From Adiantum capillus-veneris (taxonomy: Eukaryota > Streptophyta > Polypodiopsida > Polypodiales > Pteridaceae), in the NCBI GenBank assembly GCA_014529385.2, contig CM043945.1:140718241-140782240 (forward strand): DNA of 64,000 nucleotides, read 5' to 3'. The notes under the pieces are model-generated. The model did no database searches. It saw only the letters and a list, made by a program, of their open reading frames with translations, and had not been told where the DNA came from. Within the stretch, counting starts at the first letter, position 1; each line of letters begins with the position of its first letter. This document shows, piece by piece, positions 1 to 12,404 of this stretch. A program made the translations under genes and the position numbers.

Positions 1-1044
<1,044 letters not shown>

Positions 1045-1485
1045 TATGATACATATGTTTTGTCTAGTGATTGGGATTAATTGTGTGTACAGATCCTCTT
1101 GGTTCATAGAAAAATACCTACACTTTATATCAAAAGAAAGGTATAGTCTAGAAGGAATAGTATGATGGCATTAGGAAAACAAAGTTTCTCATTAAGCCTT
1201 TTTGGTCCAAAGAGAAACACTATACATTGTTGGAAGTGTATTTTATGTCTAATCCATATGCTAATTGTAATAGATACCATGAAGTGAAAGTGAAAGAGAT
1301 TAACATCATGTGGATTATTCATCTAAGATATTTTTAGAATGTGAAAAAGGTAGATATGAGAGAGGTGAAAAGAAGATAATTTTCCCTCCCAAGCCCTTTT
1401 CTTGCCCATAGGAAATAAAGATACGACAGAGAGAGATGTACCTATAGCAAGGAGAACCTAGAGTTTGTAGCTCAAGAATGATTTG
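1045..1485 (-). mobile_element. Truncated LTR relic of family D, inverted
   Basis: Read on the minus strand, this stretch matches the downstream part of the element D LTR (about 49610-50000) almost base for base over long runs: the tract with GGGCAAGAA and GGGCTTGGGAGGGAAA, the ATGAATAA start of the small ORF, and the following ATGAACCAAGAGGAT start of the second small ORF. The match stops near 1045, inside the second small ORF, and fades beyond about 1485. It is an older, diverged fragment rather than a complete LTR. No TSD or element interior was found next to it. Confidence 0.8.
1125..1322 (-). pseudogene. Small LTR ORF, diverged copy (65 codons)
   Basis: Begins MNNPHDVN and contains KIHFQQCIVFLFGPKRLNE, clearly homologous to the small ORF at 49736-49954 in the element D LTR, which has KIHFQQRIVFLFGPERLNE. 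A frameshift near the end replaces the conserved SFDVSxxIL tail; the tail is still readable in the next frame. The start of the second small ORF (MNQEDLYTQLIPITR) follows on the minus strand at about 1101 and is cut off by the relic boundary near 1045. Function unknown: no signal peptide, membrane segment or known motif was recognised. Confidence 0.7.
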
Positions 1486-2639
1486 TGAGAGTGTACATGT
1501 ATGGATACTTACCTTGTGTAGTAGCATATTTCTTCAAGAAGGTTGATCATAGCTTTGGTGGAGTGTTGTAGCTTGAATGCATTCAACAATCAGGACACAA
1601 GAGAGTTGGAGATAGGAATAGAGGCAGACATAGACGTAGAGATATATGTAAGTGTGGTTGTAGAACTAGAAGTGTATAATATCTAGGTTGAGGAATAGAT
1701 TTGGAGATAGAGATACAGATATAGGTTGGGCTAGAGATGAAAAAAACAACAACAAGAAACCAACAAAATCACAAAGCAAAACACACCTTATTTGATAGAC
1801 CCTTTGAATTTATTCATCATTTTGATGGAGAGGGAAGACTTCTAGCCTTGAATGATGGACCAAATTCAGGTCCTTTGATTAGAGTTGATCTTACAAGGAA
1901 TGCTCACAAGATTGGCCAGTCTTCCTCAAGGAGCAAGTGTAGAGCTTAAATTTATGTTGATGGATAAGTATAATTAAGCATTAATCCTTGTTAACGGATT
2001 GACCCAGTGGGCGTCCACCTGGCCGGACACGTAGCCGAACACCAAAATTGTACTCTATTATTTTTTTGAGCTAGTGTAGTGATACTCTATATAAATCCTA
2101 ATTCCAAAATCTAGACTAGCAAGTTGATTCCCTGACTTGTGATTCTATCATGACATTTGTAAAGGTCCATGTGAGCCAGTCTCACTGGCAATTTAGATAG
2201 CCCTAGGTATAACGGTCAATAACTTTAATGTAAAGAGGAGGGCTTATCTTTTGAGAAGAAAGGCGGCTCTGCAAAACCTACTCTCAAGCTACTAGCTGAT
2301 CTAACTTGTAATCAACTTTTCTAATGATTGGGTAACCCAATTTCAATTCCAAAACTTGCATTGTTTTCCTCCCTCTTTGCTCTTTCATTCAAGTGTAAGC
2401 ATGACAGTTTTGTTGAGGTTCGCGACTACACATTAGTGTACCATTTTGTTGAGGTTCGCAAATACACATTAGTGTGCCATTTTTTTTGTATCTGTTTCAT
2501 GTTTCATTTTAGTACTTGGGAGTAGGGTAGGTATCACCATCAAATTTGTGCCGAAGGATAAACAAAATAAGGGTGAAAACCATATTCTGGCCAAAACCAC
2601 AATAACTCTAAAATTTTGAAAATTTGATGGTAGAGACTA
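1486..2639. other. Noncoding stretch with a 36-bp tandem duplication
   Basis: No gene recognised. Two near-identical 36-bp units (core GTTGAGGTTCGC) sit head to tail at 2408-2443 and 2444-2479. The rest is AT-rich single-copy-looking sequence. Confidence 0.5.
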
Positions 2640-4300
2640 AAAGTGTGATCCAAATTCAAAAAGTTGTGGATCAAGGGTATTAGTAGACTCTCTAGAAGCA
2701 ATCAAAAATGTTTGGTCAAATTTTGTGGAGAAACATGGATCGCGATCGATGACCCTCAAAGACCATTTTTGCAAAAAAGTGATCACCAACATTGTGCATC
2801 GGTAGGACATTGCTTTGATCAAGTGCTTGAAAGAAAAACTCAAAAATCACATCAAAATTGGATGATAGGGCAAAAACAACAAAACAAGCATTTCAGACAC
2901 AAAATTTGGGGTTTTTCAACTTTTTGGAATCCAAATTAAAAAAGAAGTGAAAATATGACATTATAGAGTGCAAGCATATGATCAAATTTCATGTTTAGAA
3001 GTGGTGGAACATCGATCGGCATCTGTGTCCCCCTTGGTCATTTTGAGCTGAGATTTGACCAGTAAGTAGCTGATACCATTTGAAATAACTTTTCCAAAAG
3101 GAACCATAGCCAAATCTGAAAAAAGTGGGTCAAAATAGCCAAACATAGAAACTAGTCAAAAAATTCAAGGTAGACAAAAAAACTTTCTTTTGACTAAGAA
3201 AAAGTCTAAATTCAAAAAAAAAGTGGTAGAGCAGACTACTGCTACTGTCACTAATTAGCATGCCAAATTTGGTATTCAGATTTGTTGGAACATGGATCTG
3301 ATCTATTACCCCCAACAAGGTTTTTGATTGAGATTTTGGTAGTAGGTAGCTGAGACATAGACAAACATTTTTCCCAAAAAGAAGCATTGTCAAAAAAGTT
3401 CAAAAAGTTTCTCAAAAGTGAAAAAACCATTTCAAGGTGAAAACCCTAGGGATTCACTTTGGATGGACCTAATCAAGTCCAAATCATACAAAAACCATAT
3501 AGCAGGGATCAATGGAGCAAGGGCAAGTTATGTGTCAAGTTTCATTACCATCTAACACAAGGGTACATGGATCGTGATCCATGTCCGCCTGTCATAGACT
3601 GAGACCAAACTTCTACCATAGCTGGAGCACATCACAAGGAGTCTAGTGGTTTTTTCAAAATAGAGTTTGGATATCAAAATCCAAGCTAAAAGTCTATAAT
3701 TTTCAAGCATTCTAACAAAGTGTACGAGAACATACCTAATTTTCAATCCAAAGGTCCATTTTCAAAAATTCCTGATGTCATAGGATCTACTAGTCATGCT
3801 GATTCTGATGGTACTAAGGCAATTTGGGATCCAAACATGGATCACGATGCATGGCCCCATATGTCACCTTGACTTACACTTTTCTAGATCAGTAGTGCAT
3901 ACACAAGGAAACATATTTCCAAGTCTAGTTTTGGAAAAAAAATGAGCAAATTTGGGTCAAAAGACAACAAAATAGGTGACAAGTTTCAACTTGCAATACG
4001 GACAAAGTGTTGGGTATTTGACCTATCAAAACAACTCCAAATTCAAAGAGGGTTGAGATTTAGCTTGTGAGAAGAGCGAGGAACAAGCTGTCAAGAGATA
4101 AGTCCATATGTGGTTGAACATGGACCGTGATCCATGTCCTCTAATCTCAAAATCTGATGAAAATTGTCACAAATCCAGTATATTACCTTGTCTACATACT
4201 ATCAAAATTTCAAGTAAAAATTTGACAGGGATCATGGATCGCGATCCATGTACCTTTACATAGTGGGGGTATCTGACTTGACGGGCTTGTAGACATACTT
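2640..4300. repeat. Diverged tandem array, ~277-bp units with palindromic core
   Basis: A core close to CATGGATCGCGATCCATG recurs at 2734, 3010, 3291, 3566, 3836, 4119 and 4233. The intervals are 276, 281, 275, 270, 283 and 114 bp, so six units have a nearly constant period and the last is truncated. Sequence after the core is also partly shared, for example GAGATTT with GTAGCTGA after the second and third cores. The best cores (3566, 4233) are perfect or near-perfect palindromes. The array is old and noncoding. It lies just upstream of the F gag start, so it may belong to the 5' region of that gypsy element, or it may be a decayed satellite. Confidence 0.75.
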
Positions 4301-4703
4301 GAGTACATATTAGATCTCAAGTTTGAGCTAAAGATACCTTGAAGAGGCCAAGATACAAGCCAAAGTTCATGTGTCCTGGTCCTGAGGTTGTTTTGGGCGT
4401 TGTTTCAAGTGAAATTCACCAACACTGCTCTAACTTTTGATAGACAACTCCAAATTGAGTCAAGTATAGACAAGAAGAAGGCTTGCAAGCAATAGAACAC
4501 ACCTAGTTTTGGTTTTAGAGCTAAATTTTTTCACGTTTCCTAATTCCAAACTTTTAGGGTCACCCAAAGACTAGTTTCCAAAGACCACATGACCACAAAG
4601 ACCTAACTTTGGAGAGACCTTATTTGGGACAAACGGATAAGTTGCATTAAGCCAAAGTGGACTTGTCAAGGAGTATCTTGAGAGTTTTGAGTGAGCCTTA
4701 ACC

Positions 4704-4817
4704 ATGAAAAATCATCCACCACCAAGGTTTCCTACTCCACTTAGAGACATGAAAAATGTGAGAAATGTTGCAATGCCTTCAGCGGGATAAGGAGAATACG
4801 TAGAGGAGAGGCTTCCT
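4704..4817 (+). pseudogene. Gypsy element F gag, 5' fragment
   Basis: An ATG in good context (ACCATGA) opens a frame reading MKNHPPPRFPTPLRDMKN and onward, with one in-frame stop, up to the copia A insertion point. The same frame resumes to the right of element A at about 20527 as LINKPNVRFIKTNESIRI. The two parts were one Gag-type reading frame before A inserted. The final TTCCT (4813-4817) is the left target-site duplication of A. Confidence 0.6.
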
Positions 4818-5056
4818 TGTTAAAGAATATGGTGTTAAAGAATATGTCCATTGTGCTATGGGAGGCTGGACAGTGACTATACTATGTTGTAGATATACTT
4901 TGGATAATAGTTAAAAAAGAGAAAAAGAGAAGAGCAGCTCGTTGAATGGCTGCTACTACAGGGTAACGATTGTGTGTGTGTGTGTCTCGATGTGTGTTAG
5001 TGTGTGTGTGTGTGTAGTCTTATTTCCTACCTTCTCCATCACCTGCACACTCTACA
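4818..5056 (+). repeat. 5' LTR of copia A
   Basis: Starts TGTTAAAGAATATG and ends CTCTACA. It contains a short GT-rich tract near its 3' end that differs in length from the 3' LTR. Confidence 0.95.
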
Positions 5057-5059
5057 AAG

Positions 5060-5071
5060 TGGTATCAGAGC
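5060..5071 (+). other. Primer-binding site of copia A
   Basis: TGGTATCAGAGC, the standard plant PBS complementary to the 3' end of initiator methionine tRNA, 3 nt after the 5' LTR. Confidence 0.95.
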
Positions 5072-5950
5072 TCAGTTTAAGGAGCTACAGTCAATACACA
5101 GGTTTTCGCAGCTCTGGAAAACAGCAAAAAAGATTTTTGGTCATAACTCCCTCACCCGAACTCAGAATACAATGATCCAGGAGTCTATCTTTATGTTTTT
5201 GGGAATTCCGGACGCATTGGAATACTCAGATTTGCAAAAATCTGCAATTTTTTGCACCAAACAGCCAATTTACACAAGCATAGGAGATGTCCAATTTTGC
5301 ACTCGGCAGTAGATTTACAGGTTACAGGTGAAGAATTCAGCATTTACACAGGTTTTGGAGAGCGACATAGAGCTTTTGCATCATGATACTGTGTTATCGA
5401 AGATTATGTTTGGTTGTTGTGGGTCCATTATGGACAGCCGCCTATGTAAGAAAGGTTGTGGGAAGAAGTTGAGGCGGTTATATTGTCAGATTGAGTACTT
5501 TGTGATTATGTATGGATATGCGGTTAATGTATTTTGAAAAACTGCAGCCTTTGTGAGGGTCGAGTGAGGTTTTTTGAAGCCTTGCCTTGGGATCTTTGGT
5601 ACCTTGTCAAGGTGGATTAGGTACTGGAGCGAACCCCTGACTGGCCCTGCGAAAGATCTCATATGTCGTTTACGACTATGGGAAGAAGGTGGATGTATGG
5701 ATATGTGGTACATGACAGCGTATGGATTGCATTTGCATACAGGTCCATGTGGACATTGTTTTAGAGAATTTATGCATAGTATTGAGTCAGTCTGTAGAGA
5801 GTCAGTGGATTTTTCCTTGGCAGTGAGATATTTTCTGTCAGTGTTTATGAGCACTTTGGTTGAGATTGTCACTTGAGATATTGTCCAAATACAAATGAAA
5901 CTCTGCCAAAATTTTGTCAAAATCCTTTGGAAGAAATTGAGAGAGTGAAG
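5072..5950 (+). other. Untranslated leader of copia A
   Basis: About 0.9 kb between PBS and gag without a recognisable protein. Open frames of up to 144 codons on either strand show no family resemblance and are likely chance. Confidence 0.6.
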
Positions 5951-6618
5951 ATGGCAGAAAGTTCAACTCAAGTCACACAGATTGTTGGAGAGAAGCTGAT
6001 TAGAGAGAACTACAGCATATGGTCTTACAGGATGGAGAACTTTATCATGGGAAAAGGTTTATGGGATTATATTACAGGTGAACAAGAGTGTCTCGAGGTT
6101 GGTTTGGAACCAAATAGAGACAATGTTGAAGCACATAAAACATGGCAAGCAGGAGTAGAAGCTTACAAGAAGTGGATCGAGAATTCAAGGAAAGTGATGC
6201 ATTGGATTTCACTATGCATTAGTGACTTCTTTATACCACATGTGAAGAAGGCTCAATCTCCAAAGGAATCTTGGGAGATACTAGCAAGAATGAACAGCTC
6301 CAATATAGAACCATGAAAAGTTGACTTGAAGCAAAGGTTACATTGTGTATGGCGAGGAAATAGATCCATATCAGATTATGTGACAGAGATAAAGCAAATA
6401 CAGGAAGATCTTGCGAGCATTAATGTTGAAGTTCCAGATGATGACTTATTTTCAGTGACATTGAATGGTTTGGGACCGGAATACAAGTCATTGGATATAT
6501 CTATATCTGCTCGAGGACACATGCCTGATTTTGAAGAGTTAGTAAACCTTTGTTTGCAAGAAGAGGTGAAGTTAGGCAAGTCAGGTCCTTCTACATCAAA
6601 TAACAATTCCAGAGATCA
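5951..6618 (+). pseudogene. Copia A gag, broken
   Basis: Start chosen at MAESSTQV, the usual type of copia Gag start. It is followed by GEKLIRENYSIWSYRMENF and KGLWDYITG, the N-terminal Gag pattern of plant copia elements, and then the central UBN2-like region (SISDYVTEIKQIQEDL, LNGLGPEYK). An in-frame TGA interrupts it at 6314-6316. A one-base frameshift at about 6619 moves the reading to the pol frame, where a Gly-Arg-rich stretch and the zinc knuckle follow. In the knuckle the first Cys is Tyr (YNRCGIYGHFEREC). Gag would form the virus-like particle in which reverse transcription occurs. Not functional as it stands. Confidence 0.88.
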
Positions 6619-9501
6619 GGTTTTTACTCTAGAGGTCGTGGAAACAATAGAGGTGGAAGAGGAAACTATGGTCGTGGAAACAATGCTGGAAGAGGTCAAT
6701 GGCAAAACCAACAAAGTCAAAGTTACAATGACTATAGCCAAAGAGGCAGGGGGAGAGCCCGAACTCGTGGATGTGGAGGTGGACGATTTGTACATCCTCA
6801 AAGAGATGGATATTATAACAGATGTGGCATTTATGGTCACTTTGAAAGAGAATGTTACACAAGGCTAAATCAAAACCGTGATTGTGGTGGAAGAGGCCGA
6901 GGTTATGGCAGACATGGAGGAAACTTTGCTAGATATAATCCTCATGATCAAAATATATATGACAATAGATCGAGTGGACATTTATTTCCTATGGAGCATG
7001 TTGTTGGAAGCATGGTGGAGCCACATCATACAGATGATTGGTATTTAGATAGTGGTGCCACAAATCATATGACATATCATGGTGAATGGTTTGACAGAAA
7101 AGAGAAATTAGAAGAGGATGAGTTTGTCGCTATAGGTGATGATACTATGCATCGGATTACACATGTTGGTTCAGTTCCGTTGCTAGAAAAAGACGGGACA
7201 TACAACACATTGGCAGATGTTCTATATGTGCCTTCAATCACAAAGAATTTAGCATCAGTTGGACAAATGACAGATCAAGGGTTGCTAGTCCGTTTTAATC
7301 GTTATGGCTGCTTCATAGAGGAGTTTCACAAAGGTAGACCAGGAAAGATATTGGCACGTGGAAGCTTGTTCTCATTGGAAGCTGGAGATCCATGTTTACA
7401 CAGTGGTATGTATGAAAACAAAGCAGCCACTCAAGATAATTGGGCAGAGTTATGGCATAAGAGGATTGGTCATGTCAATTTTAGAAGACTAAAGCATATG
7501 CAATCAAATCAAATTGTACATGGATTACCAAAGTTTGGCAGATTGAATTTTGATCATGTTTGTGAAGCTTCTCAATTTGGAAAGCAATCTCGTTTACCAT
7601 TTCCAAAGAGGGGGAGAATTAGCCAAAGTCCTTTGGAAATTGTTCATTCAGATATTTGGGGACCTTGTGATCATGCTACGCCAAATGGTTGTCGATATTT
7701 TATCACATTCACGGATGATTATAGTAGAATGACATGGGTTTACTTTCTAAAGGCAAAGTCAGAGGCATTTGAGGTATTCTTGGAGTTCAAAGTTATGGTT
7801 GAGAAAGAGAACGGTTGTCAAATTAAATGCCTACGTACAGATGGAGGGGGAGAGTACATGTCACACAGTTTTGATGATTACTTACGTGAACAAGGCATAA
7901 GAAGACAGATTACTTGCAGATACACACCACAACAAAATGGAGTTGCTGAGAGAAAGAATAGAGTCATAGCAGAGATTTCAAGAGCCATGATGAATGAGAT
8001 GAATATGCCATTAACATATTGGGCTGAAACAGTTCATATAGCAGTACACATTATGAATCGAACACCAACAGCTGCCATTCATGAAATTTCACCTTATGAG
8101 AGACTTTATGGGATCAAGCCAACAGTTTCCTACATGAAAGTTTTTGGATGTGTTTGCTATGTTCATGTGCCAAATGAAGTAAGAAAGAAGATGGAGCCAA
8201 AGGCAGTGAAGTGTATATTCTTGGGCTACCCAGTTGAAAAGAAAGGTTATGAGTGCTATGATCCTACGACAAGACAAGTTTATGTCAGTAGAGATGTCAA
8301 ATTTTGTGAGCATGAACCATGGTACAAACCAAAGCCAGTGATGATAGAAGATGAGTATGAAGAGCAAGAGAATGTGCGTCATGTTGTTGATAAGCCAGGA
8401 CCATCAACAAGAACTATTTCAGGACCACATATGGTAGAGGAGAGTACAGGAAGTGTCAACCCATGGAGCGGTCGTTTGCGAGATAAGAAGCAAGACGAGA
8501 AATGCAAGAAGAAAGTGGTTGAAGAGAGTTCTGGAGATGAAAGCCTTGATGAAGAGCATGGTTTACCACATTTGAGGACACCTGGCAGTAAGCATATTGA
8601 GAAATATGTACCTCCATATGCAAGAGTTGAAGAGAAGAGTGTACCACAGTTGAGAAGATTAGAGAGGGTGCATTGTCCAGTTGATAGATTGACATACAAC
8701 GGTTACATGCATACACATTATGCATACATGGTTTCATGTGTGCAACATAAAGAGCCTACATGTTTTCAATAGGCAATTGGAAAATCAGAATGGGAGTAAG
8801 CTATGGATGATGAGATGGATGCTCTTGTGAAGAATGACACTTGGGATTTGGTTTGCTTGCCAAGTAGAAAGAATGCAATTGGTTCAAAATGGGTATACAA
8901 AGTCAAGTGCAAGTCAGATGGTAGTGTGGAAAGATACAAAGCGAGGCTTGTTGCTAAAGGTTATGCACAAACAAAATGTCTTGATTATGATGAGACATTT
9001 AGTCCAGTTTCAAAGATGACAACAGTCAGATTGGTGATAGCAATGGCAAGTATGTTCGGTTGGAAGTTACGGCAAATGGATGTGGATAATGCATTCTTGA
9101 ATGGTGACTTGGAAGAAGAAGTTTATATGATACAGCCAGAGGGTTGTCAACACCCAGAGTTTCCATATTATGTGTGTAAGTTCAAGAAAGCATTGTATGG
9201 TTTGAAGCAAGCATCTAGAGCTTGGTGTGAAAAGATAACCAGATTCTTGAAGAAGATTGGATTTAAAAAGTCTACTGCTGATCACTCATTGTTTTTGAAG
9301 CATGTTGATGGAGAGATCGTCGTTATTGTTATCTATGTTGATGACTTGATTCTCACTGGAAGTCATGATGAGCAAATTTTGCATGTCAAGAAGAGTTTGT
9401 TAAGAGAATTCAACATGAAGGACCTTGGTGAGTTGAGATATTTCTTGGGAATTGAAATTGTCAATACATTATCAGGAATTTGGATGATACAAACACAATA
9501 C
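6619..9501 (+). pseudogene. Copia A pol, 5' part (protease, integrase, RT)
   Basis: One frame carries, in order: the Gly-Arg-rich Gag tail; aspartic protease (YLDSGATNH, Asp at 7048); the GAG-pre-integrase region (LWHKRIGHV); integrase with catalytic Asp at 7651 and 7840 and Glu at 7948 (NGVAERKN); and RT (KARLVAKGYAQ, DVDNAFLNGDL, YVDD at 9334-9345). The zinc-binding HHCC region reads CEASQFGK, with Ser where a second Cys is usual. Two in-frame stops, TAG at 8770-8772 and TAA about 30 nt later, separate integrase from RT. The frame ends at 9501 where element B is inserted; it continues at 19501. Order PR-IN-RT-RH identifies Ty1/copia. Confidence 0.93.
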
Positions 9502-9785
9502 TGATGCATGGTTTTTAGGACCCCTTCTGAAGATGCAATAAAGGCACAGTCAGTTGTTGGGGAGATGAAGATACTCTAGTCCAAGGGATCTCGAAAGAGA
9601 AGAAAAATCTACTTCACAAGCACCAAAGAGTAAAAAGTGCCATGGATAGAAGATACGTGGGAACGAGCTCTTATGCATGCCTACAACCTATATCTTACAG
9701 AATAGCCCATTCTAGGTGTGAATTTCTAGTGAAATTTACACGAGGATGTTTGTGTGGACTCACAGCACAGCATACTCTGTTTTCA

Positions 9786-9955
9786 CTTTTTTGCCGACAG
9801 TAAATATTTTTACCGCAGTACATATTTTTTACCTACAGTAAGTATTTTTCACCTACATGGTAAATACAAATCACTTTTTACCTACAGTAACTTTTTTTAC
9901 CCATGGTAAATATTTTTTACTGCACCATAAGTATTTGGTAGGTAACAGTTCATTG
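9786..9955. repeat. Degenerate CAGTAAAT/TTTACC short repeats in the B LTR
   Basis: About seven variants of TTTTACC-TACAGTAAAT occur in both orientations, some as ATGGTAAAT. The same cluster is in the 3' LTR at about 18247-18410 with small differences. It lies in U3 upstream of the TATA box, a typical place for promoter elements or transposase-like binding sites. Confidence 0.7.
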
Positions 9956-10427
9956 TTACTAGAAGCAGTGATTAGGCATCAACAATGCAGTTACAGGAGG
10001 AGAAAAGGAGAAAATCTTATGGTAAAGGTGATTCAACAGGGATAAAGACTTTTGAGTTGAAAAGAGACATGCTGATTTTTTCAAAGAACACATGTCAAAA
10101 GAAGCCATGGTTGAGGATTTTTTGAGAATTTGATAGTCAGGAGGACCCAGCTGCCCCCCCCCCCCCCCGCAGGTCCCCCCTTGACATGTGCAGAACCTCC
10201 AGTTTCAACAGCCACCTTACCTGCTCTTAAATGCTGGTCAAGGCCTTATCCCCATGTGTCACAATAAAAAAAATTAGCATTTACCCTCCCCTCTCACATC
10301 ACTCTAGAGAATATCTTGATGCTGACATATCAGGTGACCTCAATCTGTTGACCACCCTAAGCAAAAAGTAATCCCAATCAGCGGATTTAAGCATGTCTAT
10401 CCCTAATCCTAAACCCTCTCAAAAACC

Positions 10428-10435
10428 TATATAAG
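10428..10435 (+). promoter_or_regulatory. TATA box of the B LTR
   Basis: TATATAAG followed by GGAGGCCTTCTCTCACTC, repeated at 18889-18896 in the 3' LTR. It probably sets the transcript start of element B. Confidence 0.65.
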
Positions 10436-11034
10436 GAGGCCTTCTCTCACTCAAAACCAACACTTCACACATTTCACCAAGCAACGAAGCTATGACGACA
10501 TTGCTCACAACGAGGAGCTATGGAGGGAGCTCTACTCTCTCTCCCTCTCTCTCTCTCCCTCTAGTATGCTACATTACTAGCCCTAAAACCTAAATAAGGA
10601 GTCTTCTCTCATGCTCCATGGCCACCATCCTCGCCATCATTCTCTAAGGTATTGATGTGTTGCTAGTAGGATCATACCTACTTGCTGGGTTGATTGTTTT
10701 TGACAAGGGATTATGCCATCCTTGGCTTGCTTCTCTATATCCTTGTTATGTATGATCAGATGTCGTTGTATTGTTAAGCTGATGTCTTTGTATATATATG
10801 CTACATAAGGTCCCTAAGCTTCGTTTCTATGTGTTTTGCCATATGTTTTGATGCCATCATAATGCCAGAAGTCTCACTTGCCTATGTGCACTATGTGTGA
10901 GGTCCCTAAACCTCTTAATTTAGGGTGGTGCCCCCTTTGTTTTTTCTTTGCTTGTTTGCATGAGGCGTGGTTTGTGGAGTGTGCACGAGTACAGAGGCCA
11001 CCCGATTGCACTGCTCTTTTTCCCGCTATCATTT

Positions 11035-11050
11035 TGGTGCCCCCACTGAG
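11035..11050 (+). other. Probable primer-binding site of gypsy B
   Basis: Starts TGGTGCCCCCACTGA, 3 nt after the 5' LTR. The leading TGG fits pairing with a tRNA CCA end. I could not assign the tRNA. Confidence 0.55.
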
Positions 11051-11283
11051 GAGGGCTACACAGACCTTCAGTCCACAAGCAATGAAGATGTGCAATCTAC
11101 AACATGGACGAATGGCGTGAGGAGTTTGCAAATTGGAGAACAGAAGAGGAGGAGGCTTTAGAGGCTTAAAGCTTTCATCGAGGTCTTGTTACCAGGTTGC
11201 AGTGTCATTGAAATTCAAGAAGTAAGTTCTTCTACATGCCTTGTTCGTGATCGTCGCCAACGAAGAAGAGTAAGAAGAAGAGC

Positions 11284-12070
11284 TTGATATACCTCTCCTC
11301 TCAACCTATGAGTGCTCCAGAAACCTCCAACGCACACGAGCTTGAAATATTCTACATCAACATACACGAAGGTACTGTGACACACATTAAGGGAAGAGAA
11401 AGCATCACCAGACCTCTCTTTCCTGAGGAGCCGACTAAGAGGAGGAAGATCACCTCTACACCTAAGTGGCCCAAGGCCGCAGCGCGTGCTCAAGCGTAAG
11501 GTAACATTTGGCTTAATCTCATTAATAAGGGATTACATGACCACTACAGGCAAGAAAAAGGCTAGTGAGCAACCAACTTCAACCTCCAACTTGCAACCAC
11601 GACTCTCACCCCTAAATCCTCCTGAAGCAAAGAGGCGAAGGCTTGCCTACAAGATTGCCGCCCGTCTGCGAGTGCTCCCAGTGCACTTTGTGAATCCAGA
11701 CACCACCAATCCCAAGCCAACCTCCTGTCCGCGTGAAGATCACTTTGGATATTGTCCAAAGTGCTTTGGAGACCGGGTGAAAAGCCTCCCTGCCCTACCT
11801 TTGCTGCTAATTTTCAAGAAGTTATCTCAATCTAAGGAAACTATCTTAGTTGATGATGTGCTGCACATTAATGGTGTCACTTTCATTCGTCATGCTGATT
11901 ATGGTAATAGCATCCAATTGTTGCTTGCTAAAAGGCTCAGCATTGTACAAAGTGTTGCCATCACGCCTTACGTCTTCACAGATGCATCAGGAAGAGTCGA
12001 AGTGATCCGAGGTGCTGACCTTCTGTGGCTGATCAGGCTCATTGGTCCCAAGGTGGTGCAACTAAGCTAG
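11284..12070 (+). pseudogene. Gypsy B ORF1 upstream of gag, function unknown
   Basis: Two overlapping frames (11284-11499 and 11486-12070) probably derive from one ORF broken by a frameshift near 11490. The second frame encodes about 194 residues: a basic segment (PPEAKRRRLAYKIAARLR), a possible zinc site with CPREDHFGYCPKC, and a hydrophobic C-terminal half ending LIRLIGPKVVQLS. A very acidic short ORF (MDEWREEFANWRTEEEEALEA, read as separate halves MDEWREEFAN and WRTEEEEALEA) precedes it near 11104. Position between PBS and gag matches the extra ORF1 of Ogre-type elements, whose role is not known. No homology was recognised beyond position. Confidence 0.55.
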
Positions 12071-12086
12071 GCTCTTGTGTGTAAGT

Positions 12087-12313
12087 ATGGATGCCAATAA
12101 TGAGAATGATGATCCCCGCATGTTTCCTTTCCATTTTGTGCGTCATATCCGTGTGAATATTTGTATTGATAGAAAAATCTTTTATCAGCAAAGAATAGCC
12201 CTGTTGTTTGGAGCCGAGAGACTTGGGAAATCTTGCGCTCTCCTCATCCTGTCATTCTACCCTTACTAGACTATTACCATTCCTTTGATGTGTCGATCTT
12301 CATCCTATTTTGA
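12087..12313 (+). pseudogene. Small ORF in gypsy B, homologous to the family D LTR ORFs
   Basis: From an ATG at 12087 it reads MDANNENDD, then FHFVRHIRVNICIDRKIF, YQQRIALLFGAERLG. A frameshift near 12240 is followed in the next frame by SPHPVILPLLDYYHSFDVS and IFILF with a stop at 12311-12313. This aligns over its whole length with the D LTR ORF at 49736-49954 (RKIHFQQRIVFLFGPERLN, ILPLIDY, SFDVS). It lies 17 nt after ORF1 and about 90 nt before gag. The protein-level match across two elements of different pol lineage suggests a real shared peptide, function unknown. The frameshift shows that this copy is dead or needs recoding. Confidence 0.72.
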
Positions 12314-12404
12314 GCTAAGTTGTGCTAAAGCTCCAAATTGTAATTACCATACTCTATTTTAAAATAAATTGGAGCTGTTTGTGTAATTGTTTACTCTCTC
12401 ACTT

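Larger units (their letters stand above)
9502..11031 (+). repeat. 5' LTR of gypsy B
   Basis: 1,530 bp, TGATGCATGG...CCGCTATCA. It holds a TATATAAG box at 10428-10435, a run of short AT-rich repeats with CAGTAAA/TTTACC cores at about 9786-9955, a C homopolymer near 10153, and CT-rich sequence after the TATA box. Confidence 0.95.

Noticed and set aside
2640-4300. CRISPR-like array because of the regularly spaced palindromic core
   Set aside because: Period of ~277 bp with diverged repeats and partly related spacers; eukaryotic context without cas genes.
5486-5920. 144-codon minus-strand ORF in the copia A leader
   Set aside because: Inside the untranslated leader, antisense to the element, no recognised domain.
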